43,775 nt of DNA, taken from the NCBI GenBank assembly GCA_910579805.1, contig CAJTWM010000033.1:1-43775 (forward strand), in the 5' to 3' direction. The translations under genes and the position numbers were made by a program. The first letter of the stretch is position 1. Every line of letters begins with the position of its first letter. Positions 32,493-41,526 of this stretch are shown here, piece by piece. The stretch is from an uncultured Lachnospiraceae bacterium. Lineage in GTDB: Bacteria; Bacillota; Clostridia; Lachnospirales; Lachnospiraceae. Under the pieces are notes generated by a model. It did not search any database, had not been told where the DNA came from, and saw only the letters and a list, made by a program, of their open reading frames with translations.

Positions 32493-32990
32493 TTATATAG
32501 ATTCTAACTGTGTATTTGCTTGTCCTATAAGATCAGACAAAGCAATCATTTCTTCTTTGGTAGCATATCGGTCAGATAGTTCTGCCGGCGTATAAGGTGT
32601 ATAGCCCAAAGCGGCAGTTATGTTTTCTTTGGTCAGTTCGCTTCGTATTGCAGCCGAGCTTTTATTTTCAGTCTCTCCCAATCCAAGATCTTCTTTCGTT
32701 GTGCCGTGCGGATTAGTTCCTGACGGATGGGTGTATACCGTGGTTTCCATACCGTTGATTTTAATGCTGCCGTTTACTTCTGAGGCTTCTGTCTTGGTTG
32801 CATCTGCACGGGCATGAACAGATTCGGCATGGGACTTTGCTATATTCCATGACGCCTCTAATTCTCCGGTTTTTTGATTTAGCCGTTTCAGTTCGGAATC
32901 AAGAATATCAGAGTTTGCATTGTGTACCTCGATATCATATTTTTCCATACCGAGCGGTTTTTTTAATTGATAATAAGTTGTGAAGTTCAT
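32493..32990 (-). CDS. Fibre-base paralogue, short (165 aa)
   Basis: The first 38 residues (MNFTTYYQLKKPLGMEKYDI, then EVHNANSDILDSELKRLNQK) are about 70% identical to the start of the 813-residue fibre encoded upstream. The rest has a coiled segment and GTNPHGTTKEDLGLGETENKS and ITAALGYTPY, repeats typical of collar/linker parts of tail fibres. It lacks the long shaft and the self-cleaving end. It may be a second short fibre, an adaptor, or the N-terminal half of a former second fibre. Confidence 0.75.
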   Translation of the reverse strand: MNFTTYYQLKKPLGMEKYDIEVHNANSDILDSELKRLNQKTGELEASWNIAKSHAESVHARADATKTEASEVNGSIKINGMETTVYTHPSGTNPHGTTKEDLGLGETENKSSAAIRSELTKENITAALGYTPYTPAELSDRYATKEEMIALSDLIGQANTQLESI

Positions 32991-33005
32991 AGTTTGTTAT
33001 TCCTC

Positions 33006-33080
33006 CTATTCGTTAGTATCAGTGCTATTGGAATGTTGCAGATTAACGGATGGTTCTTTCTTATCTATATTTTTTTTCAT
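33006..33080 (-). CDS. Possible 24-residue ORF between the two fibre genes
   Basis: A minus-strand ATG at 33080 opens 24 Lys/Asn/Ser-rich codons whose TAG overlaps the AGGAGG of the next gene. The junction AACGAATAGGAGGAAT is also found at the end of the 142-residue gene (near 30163). Its own ribosome site is poor. It could be a leftover of a duplicated gene end rather than a translated peptide. Confidence 0.25.
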   Translation of the reverse strand: MKKNIDKKEPSVNLQHSNSTDTNE

Positions 33081-33087
33081 TTCGCTT

Positions 33088-35529
33088 TTATCTAAAGATT
33101 ACTTTTATAATGTTATCAGTTACTCTTTTAATTACCCGATATCCGGTATCACTTGCCGTAGCAATACCCTTATCATTGCATATACAGAATCCATTCGCTT
33201 CACAGGTTCCGTCATCATAGACAGACAGTACACCCATCATGCCGATTGCATCCCATTCTGGACGGCTCATACGGTCAACATATTCCATACCAGACTCATA
33301 ATCGGGATTAAGAACATATCTTGTGCCGCTTATTTCCTCCTCGTATTCTTCAGGAATTTTACATTGCTCTCCATTTTCGTCTAAGACAGGATTGCCGTCT
33401 TCGTCTATTTCCGGAACATATCGCGTTCGTTTTTGTATTTCTGTAAATTCTTCGGTTAGATATGCCCCGAAATCATCCTTAAGAAATTGTCCCTGCCATT
33501 CCATATCAGTATTTCCCAATACACAGGGATTTGCAGAAACAATGCCTAATATGTAGCTATCATCGGAGGATGCTATTTTTATTTTGTCGCAGTCCATTGT
33601 AACGAAACGGCCACGACGATCTTCATTATTTGGATTTCCGTCTTCCCACTCGAACAATTCAGCATAGTCGGCGCCAGCAGAGGAGTAGGGAGCCTTACAC
33701 CAAAGCTTTCCATTGTAGTCAATGCGGGCAGCGTTGCTTCTTGCGGATGATGTGCCGTTTCCGATGCAGAATGCTGTACCCACGCCAGTGCCTGAGGTAT
33801 TTCCGGAGGCTTCTGCGTGTACGCCGTTATTATAATGGCCGGTAATGAAATCACATCCTAGTGCTAAAGCATGATATCCTGCCACCACTGCAGCATAAGC
33901 GCCGCCTGTTTCTATAAAATTTGAAAGTCCACCAACAATTGCAGAACATGCGCCATAAACTGTATTGCCTTCGCCTCCCAGCACCGCGTTGTTTTCCGTA
34001 ATGCTTACCATATTGTTTCTTCCGCCTACCGCAACACCATTTGAACTCGATGAATTATTTCCTGTTCCCGGAGTCAATTTTGTATCTCCATAAATTGACT
34101 TTAATGCATATGTTTTTGCAATTACATCTCCATTTCCGTCTTTTATTGCATTCCCATCAAGATTTCCATGGAATGTTGTTGCATAAGCGTGCGCCCATTT
34201 CGTTGTACTTGATCCAAGGCTGTTAGTATCATTTATTAATGGGCGTAAACTTCCGCTAACATCATATTGAATACCTGTTCTTTGCAATATATTGTTACAG
34301 TTTGAATAGAAATAAATATTTTGGTCTGACGTAATATATAAGCGTTCGCCTACCTTGGCGTAATATTCACCTTCCGAAGCACCTGATGTTAATTTATTTC
34401 TTAAACTACTGGCACTTTCTCCACTTCCGACAAAAGTATTTCCTGCTGCACTGACAAGCAGATCGGATCCATAATTAGTCGCTCCGTCTCCATCATCATG
34501 CATTTCAATAACAACTCTTGAATGCACACCGTCAGTAAGACAAACATTTTTCATTATTAAGTTCCCACCCATAGTATCGCCCGCTTTATTAACCGCGCCA
34601 ATATTTCCCGCAGTCAAATTAACATTCCCCGTCCTATACGCAGATTCGGCATTTCCTTTCACCCCTGTAACTCCGGACACTGCGGCGGTGATCTGCTGTT
34701 CCAAATCGTTCTTTATCTGTTTCACAGCCAAAGCGCCTGCAACATTTTCGTTCGACGTATTAGCATCGATTTGCTCTTTCGTATTCAATATATGGGCATG
34801 TTTTACACAGTGGGCGTCTATGTAACTAAGTAGGTCGTTGAGCGTAGCGCTTTCATCCCATATGGAAAATTCCGTGATTCCGTTTTCACTTTTAGTCATA
34901 AATCTTATTCGGAATTTCTTATAGTAATCTAACGGAAAGATGATTTGGTATTTAAAACGGTCGCTGCCGCCGACAAATAAATCCATTTGCCTGCAGTCTA
35001 TTTGGGAATTGCCGTTATTAAATTTAACCCACATGACGTCGTCGTTGTATATTTTATAGATACCGGAGTCGGTAAGGACATCCAGATCTATGACATGACT
35101 GCTTGTGCCGTATAACTCGATAAGCTGCATCGCCCCGACGTCGGCAGCGGTAAGGTTCACATCTCCGGTTCTATGATATTCGTTTTCCTTTCCGCCTTTT
35201 ATCCCTGCGATGGCGCTAAACCCGCAGTCATTTTCTAAGTCGCTTGTTTTAGTAGGGATGGGGATCTTGCTTAGCTTATCGTCAGTCTCTTCACGTGTAT
35301 ATTTATTGTCCCAAACAGGCTTGCCTTCGTGAAGGGCGGACAATATTTCTTCTTCTTTTGCGCATGCCCGCTGTACTTCCTCGTTTAAAGCCTGATCCTG
35401 TACGATATTTTTCTGCGCCAGCCGTTCCAGTTCGGAATCCAGAATATCCGAGTTGGCATTATGCACTTCGATATTATATTGTTCCGTGTCCAGCGGTTTT
35501 TGGAGCTTATAGTAGGTCGTATAGTTCAT
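33088..35529 (-). CDS. Phage tail fibre with Peptidase_G2-type self-cleaving C-terminal end (813 aa)
   Basis: The N-terminus (MNYTTYYKLQKPLDTEQYNI) is an attachment domain shared with the next gene. A variable shaft follows, with two related AGxxG/AYRTGNVNLTA segments. Then a YadA-head-like Gly/Ala repeat area (AVGGRNN, AVLGGEGN, AIVGGLSN, VVAGYHALALG) appears near residues 490-560. The final 200 residues begin near GADYAELFEWEDGNPNNEDR and continue GRFVTM and GIVSANPCVLG, the hallmarks of the Peptidase_G2 intramolecular chaperone that helps fibres trimerise and then cleaves itself off. It is the longest protein in the cluster and the probable receptor-binding fibre. Confidence 0.85.
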   Translation of the reverse strand: MNYTTYYKLQKPLDTEQYNIEVHNANSDILDSELERLAQKNIVQDQALNEEVQRACAKEEEILSALHEGKPVWDNKYTREETDDKLSKIPIPTKTSDLENDCGFSAIAGIKGGKENEYHRTGDVNLTAADVGAMQLIELYGTSSHVIDLDVLTDSGIYKIYNDDVMWVKFNNGNSQIDCRQMDLFVGGSDRFKYQIIFPLDYYKKFRIRFMTKSENGITEFSIWDESATLNDLLSYIDAHCVKHAHILNTKEQIDANTSNENVAGALAVKQIKNDLEQQITAAVSGVTGVKGNAESAYRTGNVNLTAGNIGAVNKAGDTMGGNLIMKNVCLTDGVHSRVVIEMHDDGDGATNYGSDLLVSAAGNTFVGSGESASSLRNKLTSGASEGEYYAKVGERLYITSDQNIYFYSNCNNILQRTGIQYDVSGSLRPLINDTNSLGSSTTKWAHAYATTFHGNLDGNAIKDGNGDVIAKTYALKSIYGDTKLTPGTGNNSSSSNGVAVGGRNNMVSITENNAVLGGEGNTVYGACSAIVGGLSNFIETGGAYAAVVAGYHALALGCDFITGHYNNGVHAEASGNTSGTGVGTAFCIGNGTSSARSNAARIDYNGKLWCKAPYSSAGADYAELFEWEDGNPNNEDRRGRFVTMDCDKIKIASSDDSYILGIVSANPCVLGNTDMEWQGQFLKDDFGAYLTEEFTEIQKRTRYVPEIDEDGNPVLDENGEQCKIPEEYEEEISGTRYVLNPDYESGMEYVDRMSRPEWDAIGMMGVLSVYDDGTCEANGFCICNDKGIATASDTGYRVIKRVTDNIIKVIFR

Positions 35530-35532
35530 ATT

Positions 35533-37410
35533 TTATAACTCCTCCTTGTCTATCAATGTTGTTAGTTCTTTTTGGGTAAATTTGTTAAGCGTTTTATGGG
35601 AATATCCTGCAAGCGTTTTGTGTGTGCCGGATTCTGTCTGTTGGGGACGGAAAGCGGGATAGAAGCGGTACATGGTGACCGTGGAGGTAAAACCGGTAAA
35701 GTCGTGGCTGACCGACTTTATGATATACTGCCGTTCCTCTTTGCAGTCTCTGGGTTTATAAGAAACCTTTATGTTTACGTCCCAAAAGGGCAGCAGAAGG
35801 GTAGTGATCGTGATCTGATCCGTCAGCCTGCAGTTTTTCCGGTTCTCATAGATCGCTTTATCCATGGCAAGGGAATCGGAGGTAATGGTATCGTAGCCGC
35901 TGCCGGTTTTTACATCCAATATTTCGCCCAGCTCCTGTATGGTGAAAGGGGAATTGGGAATAACCGTAAAATGAATGTTTTCACAATTATATTTCTGCTG
36001 AAAATATTCTATGGAGTAGAGTGTGGTTTCGTCGGTATTTTCTTCATTTTTTCCGGCGGTTTTATCCGTTTTTCCGTTAGTATGGCTGGAAATTTGGGAA
36101 CGGGTACTTTCGGTATCCTCGGGCTTCTTTGGAAGGATAGGCTTGGAAGTAAGTACGTCTATTGCATGAGCCTGATACTGTCCAAGCAGATAGACACGGA
36201 AAATATATTTGCCCTGTACTTTTACGCTTTTTATTTTAAAAGAGTACGACAGGTTGCTTTTTAAAGTGTCAGGCCGGATGGGTGCATCCGTATTTTCGTC
36301 GTAAATTTCCATTGCGCCGATGCCGTTGATGTTCAATTTCAGCCTGTTTTCACTTTTATCCCAAGGAAGTTCCGGTTCGGGAAGTTTGACGCAAACGGTA
36401 TCGCCGTTGTAGTATTTTGTGTCGAAACCGTCTACGGTACAGGAAAAGACAGGGGCGGAGTAAGTGCATTTTTCAGTACGATAAGTGGTAGTGAGGCTCT
36501 TTCCCCAAACTTCGCAGATATTCCTCACGGCAGACAGATCGACGGAAACATTTTCGGAAACCAGCACTTTTTGCAGGAATTGATTGTCAAGGACAATATC
36601 GTCCTCATAGCAAAAAGGAATTGTCTGGCAGATAAACCTGTTTTCGTCAAAGGGATCGAAAAACATTTCATAATTAGGATAGAGATCCCTGAAGGCCGTT
36701 AAAATAGAGAGAACGCTGCAGCCGCATGAAAATGTTTCGTCATGAGGCAGAGCGTTCCATGTTTCGTGTTCTTCCCTGTATAAAGCCCAGTCTTCATTGT
36801 ACTCCGGCAGGGCCAGATATTCTCCGATCTCGTCGATCCGGTATTTGGTGATCCCGCCCAATTGTTCCAACACACGGGTGACCGCGCTTTTAATGGTATT
36901 GTACTTTAGGATATTGCCCTCCTCATCCGTTAACGGTTCGCCGTCTTCTCCTTTTTCATATGCGTCAAATTGTATGGTAGGCGCGCCTAGCTGCCCGTTT
37001 TTCGTGCCGTCCAATTTGCGCATAAAATCTGAGCAGTGAAAGGAGATCTGATCGGTCGCAGCGTCATAAGTGGAAGAGGTGTTTTCGTAAATGAAATAGG
37101 CTAAAGTGTAATATTTATATTTTTTCTCCCGGATGTGATACAGCCCTAGTTTAAGCCGCAGATCCTTATTCAGCCATATGGGATGATCGGGATGAAGCCT
37201 GATCCTTTCTTTTACGGAAGGCTGTATGGTAAAACTGCCGCTCCGCCGTACCTCGGATTCCGGATTGACGGTTAGGTTGCCGCCTGTCAGGGTCGTGATT
37301 TCGGCGACTTTCTTATCGGAATCCAGCGCCTCTAATATTAATTTGGGAGTCTGCGGAGAGGCAGACTGGGAGAGCACAAGTTTTAAATCTTCATTTGTAA
37401 TTTCATGCAT
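35533..37410 (-). CDS. Tail hub/tip protein, DUF5048-like (625 aa)
   Basis: The N-terminal 130 residues (TGGNLTVNPESEVRRSGSFTI, LNKDLRLKLGLYHIREKKYKYY, LAYFIYEN, ISFHCSDFMRKLDG) fit the hub-type fold of DUF5048 and related Gp27-like proteins. A long middle domain is followed by a Lys/Thr/Asn-rich linker (about 445-475) and a C-terminal domain with LPFWDVNIKVSYKPRD and GFTSTVTMYRF. Such proteins form the trimeric plug at the tail tip above the fibres. The start overlaps the preceding gene by 8 nt (ATGCATGA). The assignment relies on order and recalled motifs. Confidence 0.7.
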   Translation of the reverse strand: MHEITNEDLKLVLSQSASPQTPKLILEALDSDKKVAEITTLTGGNLTVNPESEVRRSGSFTIQPSVKERIRLHPDHPIWLNKDLRLKLGLYHIREKKYKYYTLAYFIYENTSSTYDAATDQISFHCSDFMRKLDGTKNGQLGAPTIQFDAYEKGEDGEPLTDEEGNILKYNTIKSAVTRVLEQLGGITKYRIDEIGEYLALPEYNEDWALYREEHETWNALPHDETFSCGCSVLSILTAFRDLYPNYEMFFDPFDENRFICQTIPFCYEDDIVLDNQFLQKVLVSENVSVDLSAVRNICEVWGKSLTTTYRTEKCTYSAPVFSCTVDGFDTKYYNGDTVCVKLPEPELPWDKSENRLKLNINGIGAMEIYDENTDAPIRPDTLKSNLSYSFKIKSVKVQGKYIFRVYLLGQYQAHAIDVLTSKPILPKKPEDTESTRSQISSHTNGKTDKTAGKNEENTDETTLYSIEYFQQKYNCENIHFTVIPNSPFTIQELGEILDVKTGSGYDTITSDSLAMDKAIYENRKNCRLTDQITITTLLLPFWDVNIKVSYKPRDCKEERQYIIKSVSHDFTGFTSTVTMYRFYPAFRPQQTESGTHKTLAGYSHKTLNKFTQKELTTLIDKEEL

Positions 37411-38332
37411 GATTCCACCACTCCTCCGTTACATCGGAAAGCCCCAGATAGTATAGGTCTTCTTCCGAATTGATGTCGCCGATCTCTACCCACGAAAAAG
37501 AAAGGTATCTGTTGTTATAGGATTCTTCGGCAGTGTCGGACGGGCTGGGCGTTGTCCGTATCAGCCAGATCCTGCCGTCCGGCAGCTTTAAGATTTTTGG
37601 CAGCCCGTCGGTAAGCATATCCATGACATTTTTCTGATAAACGGTCCTTTTATAATCGCCGTCTTTACTAAGGTCTCTGGTACATTCATCCTCTTCAAAA
37701 GGAACAAAGGACCCGCGGCAGGTTCCGCTGTCGTAGTTGGCAACGGTGTTTCTCACAAAGACGGGGTATCTGCTGTTTAACAACTCTACGGTGGAGGACG
37801 GGATGTTTCTTGTCGTATCGCAGAAGCAGTCTGTAATATCCGTACTGTAAACGAGACCGTCTTCAATAAGGAACAGGTCTTCGAAATCAGAGTCGGCCGT
37901 ATAAGAAGAATATATGCCTTCCAGGCCGTAAAGCGACGGAACGATGGCATATTCATAAGTGGCGCCGGAGGCATTGGTATAATCGTTATAGTAAATGGCA
38001 AAATCTTCAATCGAAGAAATCTCTTTTACGGCTAAAGTATTCCATTGGAATTTATCTGCCAGCCGCCTTTTCAACAGAAGGTGCGAAACCTCTCCCGTAC
38101 TCCAGTCTACATTGCCGGCATTGGTATTTCCGTTGAATTTCGCCCAAAGGATCGTATCGAAGGTCCAGCCCTCGGTAATTTTGTGGCTGAGTGCAAAACC
38201 GGTTGCTTTGGTCATATATAAATCGTCGTAAACGCCGTTTTTCAGTTCTATGTAATTTATATTTTTTACGGCGGTGGGAGTCAGCGCACAGGCAAACTCG
38301 CCGCCGCAAAAGCTGTTTCCACAGATAAACAT
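37403..38332 (-). CDS. Phage tail structural protein (309 aa)
   Basis: Beta-rich, Tyr/Asp-rich protein with an N-terminal Cys-containing stretch (FICGNSFCGGEFAC) and a C-terminal WNHA. The frames ILWAKFNGNTNAGNVDWSTG and PDGRIWLIRTTPSPSDTAEE are reminiscent of distal tail components that lie before the hub in Firmicute siphophages. No catalytic motif is seen. GGAGGG precedes the ATG; the gene is 3 bp after the preceding stop and overlaps the hub gene. Confidence 0.65.
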   Translation of the reverse strand: MFICGNSFCGGEFACALTPTAVKNINYIELKNGVYDDLYMTKATGFALSHKITEGWTFDTILWAKFNGNTNAGNVDWSTGEVSHLLLKRRLADKFQWNTLAVKEISSIEDFAIYYNDYTNASGATYEYAIVPSLYGLEGIYSSYTADSDFEDLFLIEDGLVYSTDITDCFCDTTRNIPSSTVELLNSRYPVFVRNTVANYDSGTCRGSFVPFEEDECTRDLSKDGDYKRTVYQKNVMDMLTDGLPKILKLPDGRIWLIRTTPSPSDTAEESYNNRYLSFSWVEIGDINSEEDLYYLGLSDVTEEWWNHA

Positions 38333-38335
38333 CTG

Positions 38336-39562
38336 TTATCCCTCCTTCCATTTTCCGAACCACAGATCGTATTTTGCTGCATGTTCAGGCCGGCTGCTTT
38401 CCGTATGAACTGTTATTTCTTCTTTTCTTATTTTGTGGAGAACGCTGTCTTCATAAAACCAGCTATCATATTTTTGTACGTCCCTTGTGGGTTTATTAAA
38501 TCCATACCACATATCTCCTGAAGGAGAGAAATGGATTTCAGTAAAGCATTGTAACTGATAGATGCTGCCGACCCTGCGAAGACATATGGTAATCAGATCC
38601 GCATCGGAAAAGCGCAGCGGTTCCGTATACAGGATGTAATGTCCGATTCCGTTTGGAACGGTCAGCTTAAAACGAAGCGTTCCGTCAGTGTAGATCCTTG
38701 AACTGAGCGTCAAGCCTTCCGTATCGTTTTTCATTTTAAAGATTTCTTTCGTCTGCCATAGGTGTGTGCCTCTGATCATCAGGGTGAAATCGCCTTCTAC
38801 CAGAAATCCCTTATCATAATATAAGGTTCTGTCGATCAGATCGATGAAACTGTTATGGTATTTAAATTCTTCCGTTCCGTTGTACTGGATGATGATCAGG
38901 TTGGTGGATACGGAAATGCACCCTTGTTTCGGATCGTTTACGGCGTAAAGCCTTGCATAAGTGTCGGGTGTTTCGTATTTTACGGTGACTTCCACATATC
39001 CCGTATCCAAAGGCATTCCGTGGATGGTGACGCCGACGCAGCGCAGATAATAGCGGCGTCCGCTCTCCAGACTGCGGAAAGTGTAATTCAGATACATATC
39101 GTCATAAAGCATATCGCTGCATAGCAGCTCCTTTTTTTCGGTATCATATAAATAAAAACGGTAGTTGTCGATACCTTCCCAATTTGGTGAAAAGTAGTAC
39201 ATGGAAGCGTCAAAAGAAGCGTTTGTCAGTACATGGTCTTCAGGAAGATTATGGAAATAAAAATCCGGAGTTACATAGGTGTAGAAATTGGTTTTGGCGG
39301 AAGCGGGAGAGGGGGTTCCCTCTCTGTCAAATACGACGGCTTGTACGCTGTATTCTCTTCCGTTTAAAAGAGTGCCTGCCGGGATCGTATGGGCGAGGGA
39401 AAAGGAAACTGCCGTATCGTCGAAGACGACGGTTTCAGGGTCCTTTTCATCCCGTATGACGATCCGGTTTCCATAGACCCGGTTTCCGCTCCATGAAATA
39501 AAGATCTCATGGTCTTTACCGGCATCAAAAGGGATTATTTTTTTAATGATCGGTTTAGACAA
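38336..39562 (-). CDS. FN3/LamG-like phage tail protein (408 aa)
   Basis: Residues 1-195 contain two fibronectin-III-like modules (FISWSGNRVYGNRIVIRD and GREYSVQAVVFDREG; YRFYLYDTEK and LESGRRYYLRCVGVTIHG). Residues 200-330 resemble a LamG/concanavalin-like sandwich (FLVEGDFTLMIRG, LTLSSRIYTDGTLRFKL). Such carbohydrate-binding folds are common in distal tail proteins. The start is TTG 39562 behind AAGGACGG; no better start exists. It leads a tight group of tail-tip genes (39562 to 35533). Confidence 0.7.
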   Translation of the reverse strand: MSKPIIKKIIPFDAGKDHEIFISWSGNRVYGNRIVIRDEKDPETVVFDDTAVSFSLAHTIPAGTLLNGREYSVQAVVFDREGTPSPASAKTNFYTYVTPDFYFHNLPEDHVLTNASFDASMYYFSPNWEGIDNYRFYLYDTEKKELLCSDMLYDDMYLNYTFRSLESGRRYYLRCVGVTIHGMPLDTGYVEVTVKYETPDTYARLYAVNDPKQGCISVSTNLIIIQYNGTEEFKYHNSFIDLIDRTLYYDKGFLVEGDFTLMIRGTHLWQTKEIFKMKNDTEGLTLSSRIYTDGTLRFKLTVPNGIGHYILYTEPLRFSDADLITICLRRVGSIYQLQCFTEIHFSPSGDMWYGFNKPTRDVQKYDSWFYEDSVLHKIRKEEITVHTESSRPEHAAKYDLWFGKWKEG

Positions 39563-39639
39563 ATAATCACCGTCCTTTCTGTTTTGTATGATCGTGAAAG
39601 GTGAAATCCACGATATCGATTGGTATTTCCGCAGCCTAT

Positions 39640-40074
39640 TTATAGGCCGTGTTCTAACCGGTTGTGGTACTTTTCGGTTATGAATTTGATACTTTCCTGT
39701 ACCAGACCGTTATCCATGTTGTTTTCTTCCAGTATTTTTTCATATTTCTGATAAATTTTCATAATATGGTCAAAAGCCTCCAGATTCGGGATACGGCCGG
39801 AGGAGAGGGAAGAGGCGAAATCCAATATTTCGTAACGCATATCGTCGATCTGTTTATCGATGAACAGGTCGGTCAGCCGTTTTAAGTCGCGGCCGATGAT
39901 CTCGTCGCCCTGAATGGATTGCCTGACCGCTTCTTCACAGCGTTCGGACAATTCTTTGATTGCTTTTGTGTTTTCCAATAATTGTTCATGGTCTTCCCGG
40001 TCTTTGCGCATCCATTTTGTTTCCAGCCCCATTTTATCGATGCACCATTCGAAAAAAGATAAGATCGTTTTCAT
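39640..40074 (-). CDS. Helical phage-associated protein (144 aa)
   Basis: A charged helical protein (MKTILSFFEWCIDKMG, DHEQLLENTKAIKELSERCEEAV, DDMRYEILDFASSL, HIMKIYQKYEKILEENNMDNG, VQESIKFITEKYHNRL). Similar uncharacterised proteins sit beside holin genes in Clostridia phages as far as I recall. It is translated from 40074, where TGAGGA is well placed; the open frame extends to 40128. A role with the holin is possible but not shown. Confidence 0.65.
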   Translation of the reverse strand: MKTILSFFEWCIDKMGLETKWMRKDREDHEQLLENTKAIKELSERCEEAVRQSIQGDEIIGRDLKRLTDLFIDKQIDDMRYEILDFASSLSSGRIPNLEAFDHIMKIYQKYEKILEENNMDNGLVQESIKFITEKYHNRLEHGL

Positions 40075-40195
40075 ATTTTCCTCATTTCTGCGCGGCGTTT
40101 GCATCCATTTATTGAGTCTGCGTATCACAAGTCCGTGGACGCCGCGCAGACACGGACTTGTAATGGGAAATTTTGTACCGGTGATGTATGCAGGA

Positions 40196-40606
40196 TCAGG
40201 TTTTCGCAGATTTTGCAGTGTTCACGGCAGCTTCGATCTTTAATTGCAGCCATTTATCAAAGGAACCGTAGAGTGTTTCAACGACCTTTTTCGATTCTTC
40301 CGAAATCATATTGACGGCTTCTACATAAGCCCGGTTAAAGGCTTCCGTCTGTGCCTTTTGGTCAAATTTGCCGCTTGCCTTTAAAGAATCCGTATAAATC
40401 TGGTTCACATATAGTACCGCATCCATAACGTCTGATAGCGCGTCTTTGATCAAAAGGCTTGCCGCTTCGTTTTTTGTAGTTTCTGTGATAAATTCGCTCT
40501 CTTTTATTTTTGATTTGATCAGGTTCACTATGTAGGCGGCGACGACCGGTAAGATCATCGTCAAAATAATGTACAGGCAGTTGTTTAATACGTCTTGTAA
40601 ATTCAT
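40196..40606 (-). CDS. Phage holin, LLH family
   Basis: A 136-residue protein with one N-terminal membrane helix (about 10-28: CLYIILTMILPVVAAYIV), a basic turn (NLIKSKIKES), then a soluble helical domain (ETTKNEAASLLIKDALSDVMDAVLYVNQIYTDSLKASGKF... with the AFNRAYVEAVNMIS segment). This is the Phage_holin_LLH layout. It should form membrane pores that release lytic or secreted proteins. Its ATG overlaps the stop of the upstream Cys-rich gene (ATGA). No endolysin gene is seen beside it. Confidence 0.85.
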   Translation of the reverse strand: MNLQDVLNNCLYIILTMILPVVAAYIVNLIKSKIKESEFITETTKNEAASLLIKDALSDVMDAVLYVNQIYTDSLKASGKFDQKAQTEAFNRAYVEAVNMISEESKKVVETLYGSFDKWLQLKIEAAVNTAKSAKT

Positions 40607-40773
40607 AAGTCTCCTTTCCGTGCAGCTTCAACCATTTTAAAATATTCCATGCCGCATTCCAAAGAGCAGGCTACACTCCGCCAATGGAAAGCGGTTTTAT
40701 CTTTTTCACAGTCGGCGCATGGCGTATACATTTTTCCGCATACTTTACATGGCTTTCGTACTTTTTGCGACAT
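40603..40773 (-). CDS. Small Cys-rich, probably zinc-binding protein (56 aa)
   Basis: A 56-residue frame starting MSQKVRKPCKVCGKMYTPCA and ending AARKGDL, with CKVCGKMYTPCADC and ACSLEC, i.e. C-x2-C, C-x2-C and C-x3-C pairs typical of a zinc finger. AGGAG lies 7 nt before the ATG, and its TGA overlaps the holin ATG, which supports translation and coupling. Similar tiny zinc proteins occur in phage tail operons. Function unknown. Confidence 0.7.
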   Translation of the reverse strand: MSQKVRKPCKVCGKMYTPCADCEKDKTAFHWRSVACSLECGMEYFKMVEAARKGDL

Positions 40774-40797
40774 TCTTATCCTCCTTTCCGGTCTTTG

Positions 40798-41526
40798 TTA
40801 TTTTTGCGGTATCCATGAAAAGCAGGAACGGTCTTTTATTTTGGAAGTGTCTATCGTACCCGCATAAACGCCGATCATCGTGTTGTCAAAAGTAATGCTC
40901 GTTTGTACCTGTTCCAGACTTTTTTGGAAAGTATAGATGGATAATTTCATAACCTCCTCATAATTGTATTTGAATTCCGGACGGTTTACTAAGGCGGTGA
41001 CCAGCTTTTCCAAATGCGGCTCATAAGGTTTATTGGCATTCCGTTTCAGACGTTTCCGCTCTTTTTCTAAAAGATAGCGTTTTGCCTCTTCATTACCGGG
41101 TTTTGCGTTGTTTCTTTCCATGTTGTTGATCTTCCGCAGCAGATCGGATAACCGCATATAGACAAACTCGTCTATTTTATAATCCGCTCCGTTGGAAGGG
41201 CTGTAGAGAATCTTAGTCCCGTTGGAGGAGTCAAAACATACGCGGTAATCGGAAGTATTCAGACTGCCGAAAATAATGGACAGATCGGATCTGCAAAGGG
41301 AGGGGAAGAGCATAGTAAACAGATCGTAATCCGTCATTTCCGTATAATCCAGTCCGTGATCCGCAAGCAGTACCATGTACTGATAAGGAGTGGAAGTAAG
41401 CGCGGATACCATATGGTAATAAGACTGTTCATCTTTTAAGATTTCCCCCACGGTAGGTATTCTGATCTGAAATGTTTCCGTGATAGAGACCGTATCTGCA
41501 AACAGCAGACTTGTTTGGTTGTTCAT
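40798..41526 (-). CDS. Phage tail-assembly-chaperone-type protein (242 aa)
   Basis: The protein runs FQIRIPTVGEILKDEQSYYHMV, ALTSTPYQYMVLLADHGLDYTEM, YDLFTMLFPSL, then NNAKPGNEEAKRYLLEKERKR and LVTALVNRPEFKYNYEEVMKLSIYTFQKSLEQV, closing MIGVYAGTIDTSKI. I recall this combination from proteins that sit just before the tape measure gene in Clostridia siphophages, where tail chaperones are placed. Here it lies after the tape measure. No membrane or catalytic motif is visible. Confidence 0.6.
   Translation of the reverse strand: MNNQTSLLFADTVSITETFQIRIPTVGEILKDEQSYYHMVSALTSTPYQYMVLLADHGLDYTEMTDYDLFTMLFPSLCRSDLSIIFGSLNTSDYRVCFDSSNGTKILYSPSNGADYKIDEFVYMRLSDLLRKINNMERNNAKPGNEEAKRYLLEKERKRLKRNANKPYEPHLEKLVTALVNRPEFKYNYEEVMKLSIYTFQKSLEQVQTSITFDNTMIGVYAGTIDTSKIKDRSCFSWIPQK

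Noticed and set aside
33088..35529. Gly/Ala-rich repeats of the fibre considered as a CRISPR-like or tandem DNA repeat
   Set aside because: The repeats are at protein level (YadA-head-like motifs) and the DNA units differ in sequence and length.
35572..36264. Plus-strand 230-codon frame opposite the hub gene
   Set aside because: It lies in the middle of a well supported minus-strand gene, lacks a ribosome site and has low-complexity membrane-like sequence typical of antisense frames.
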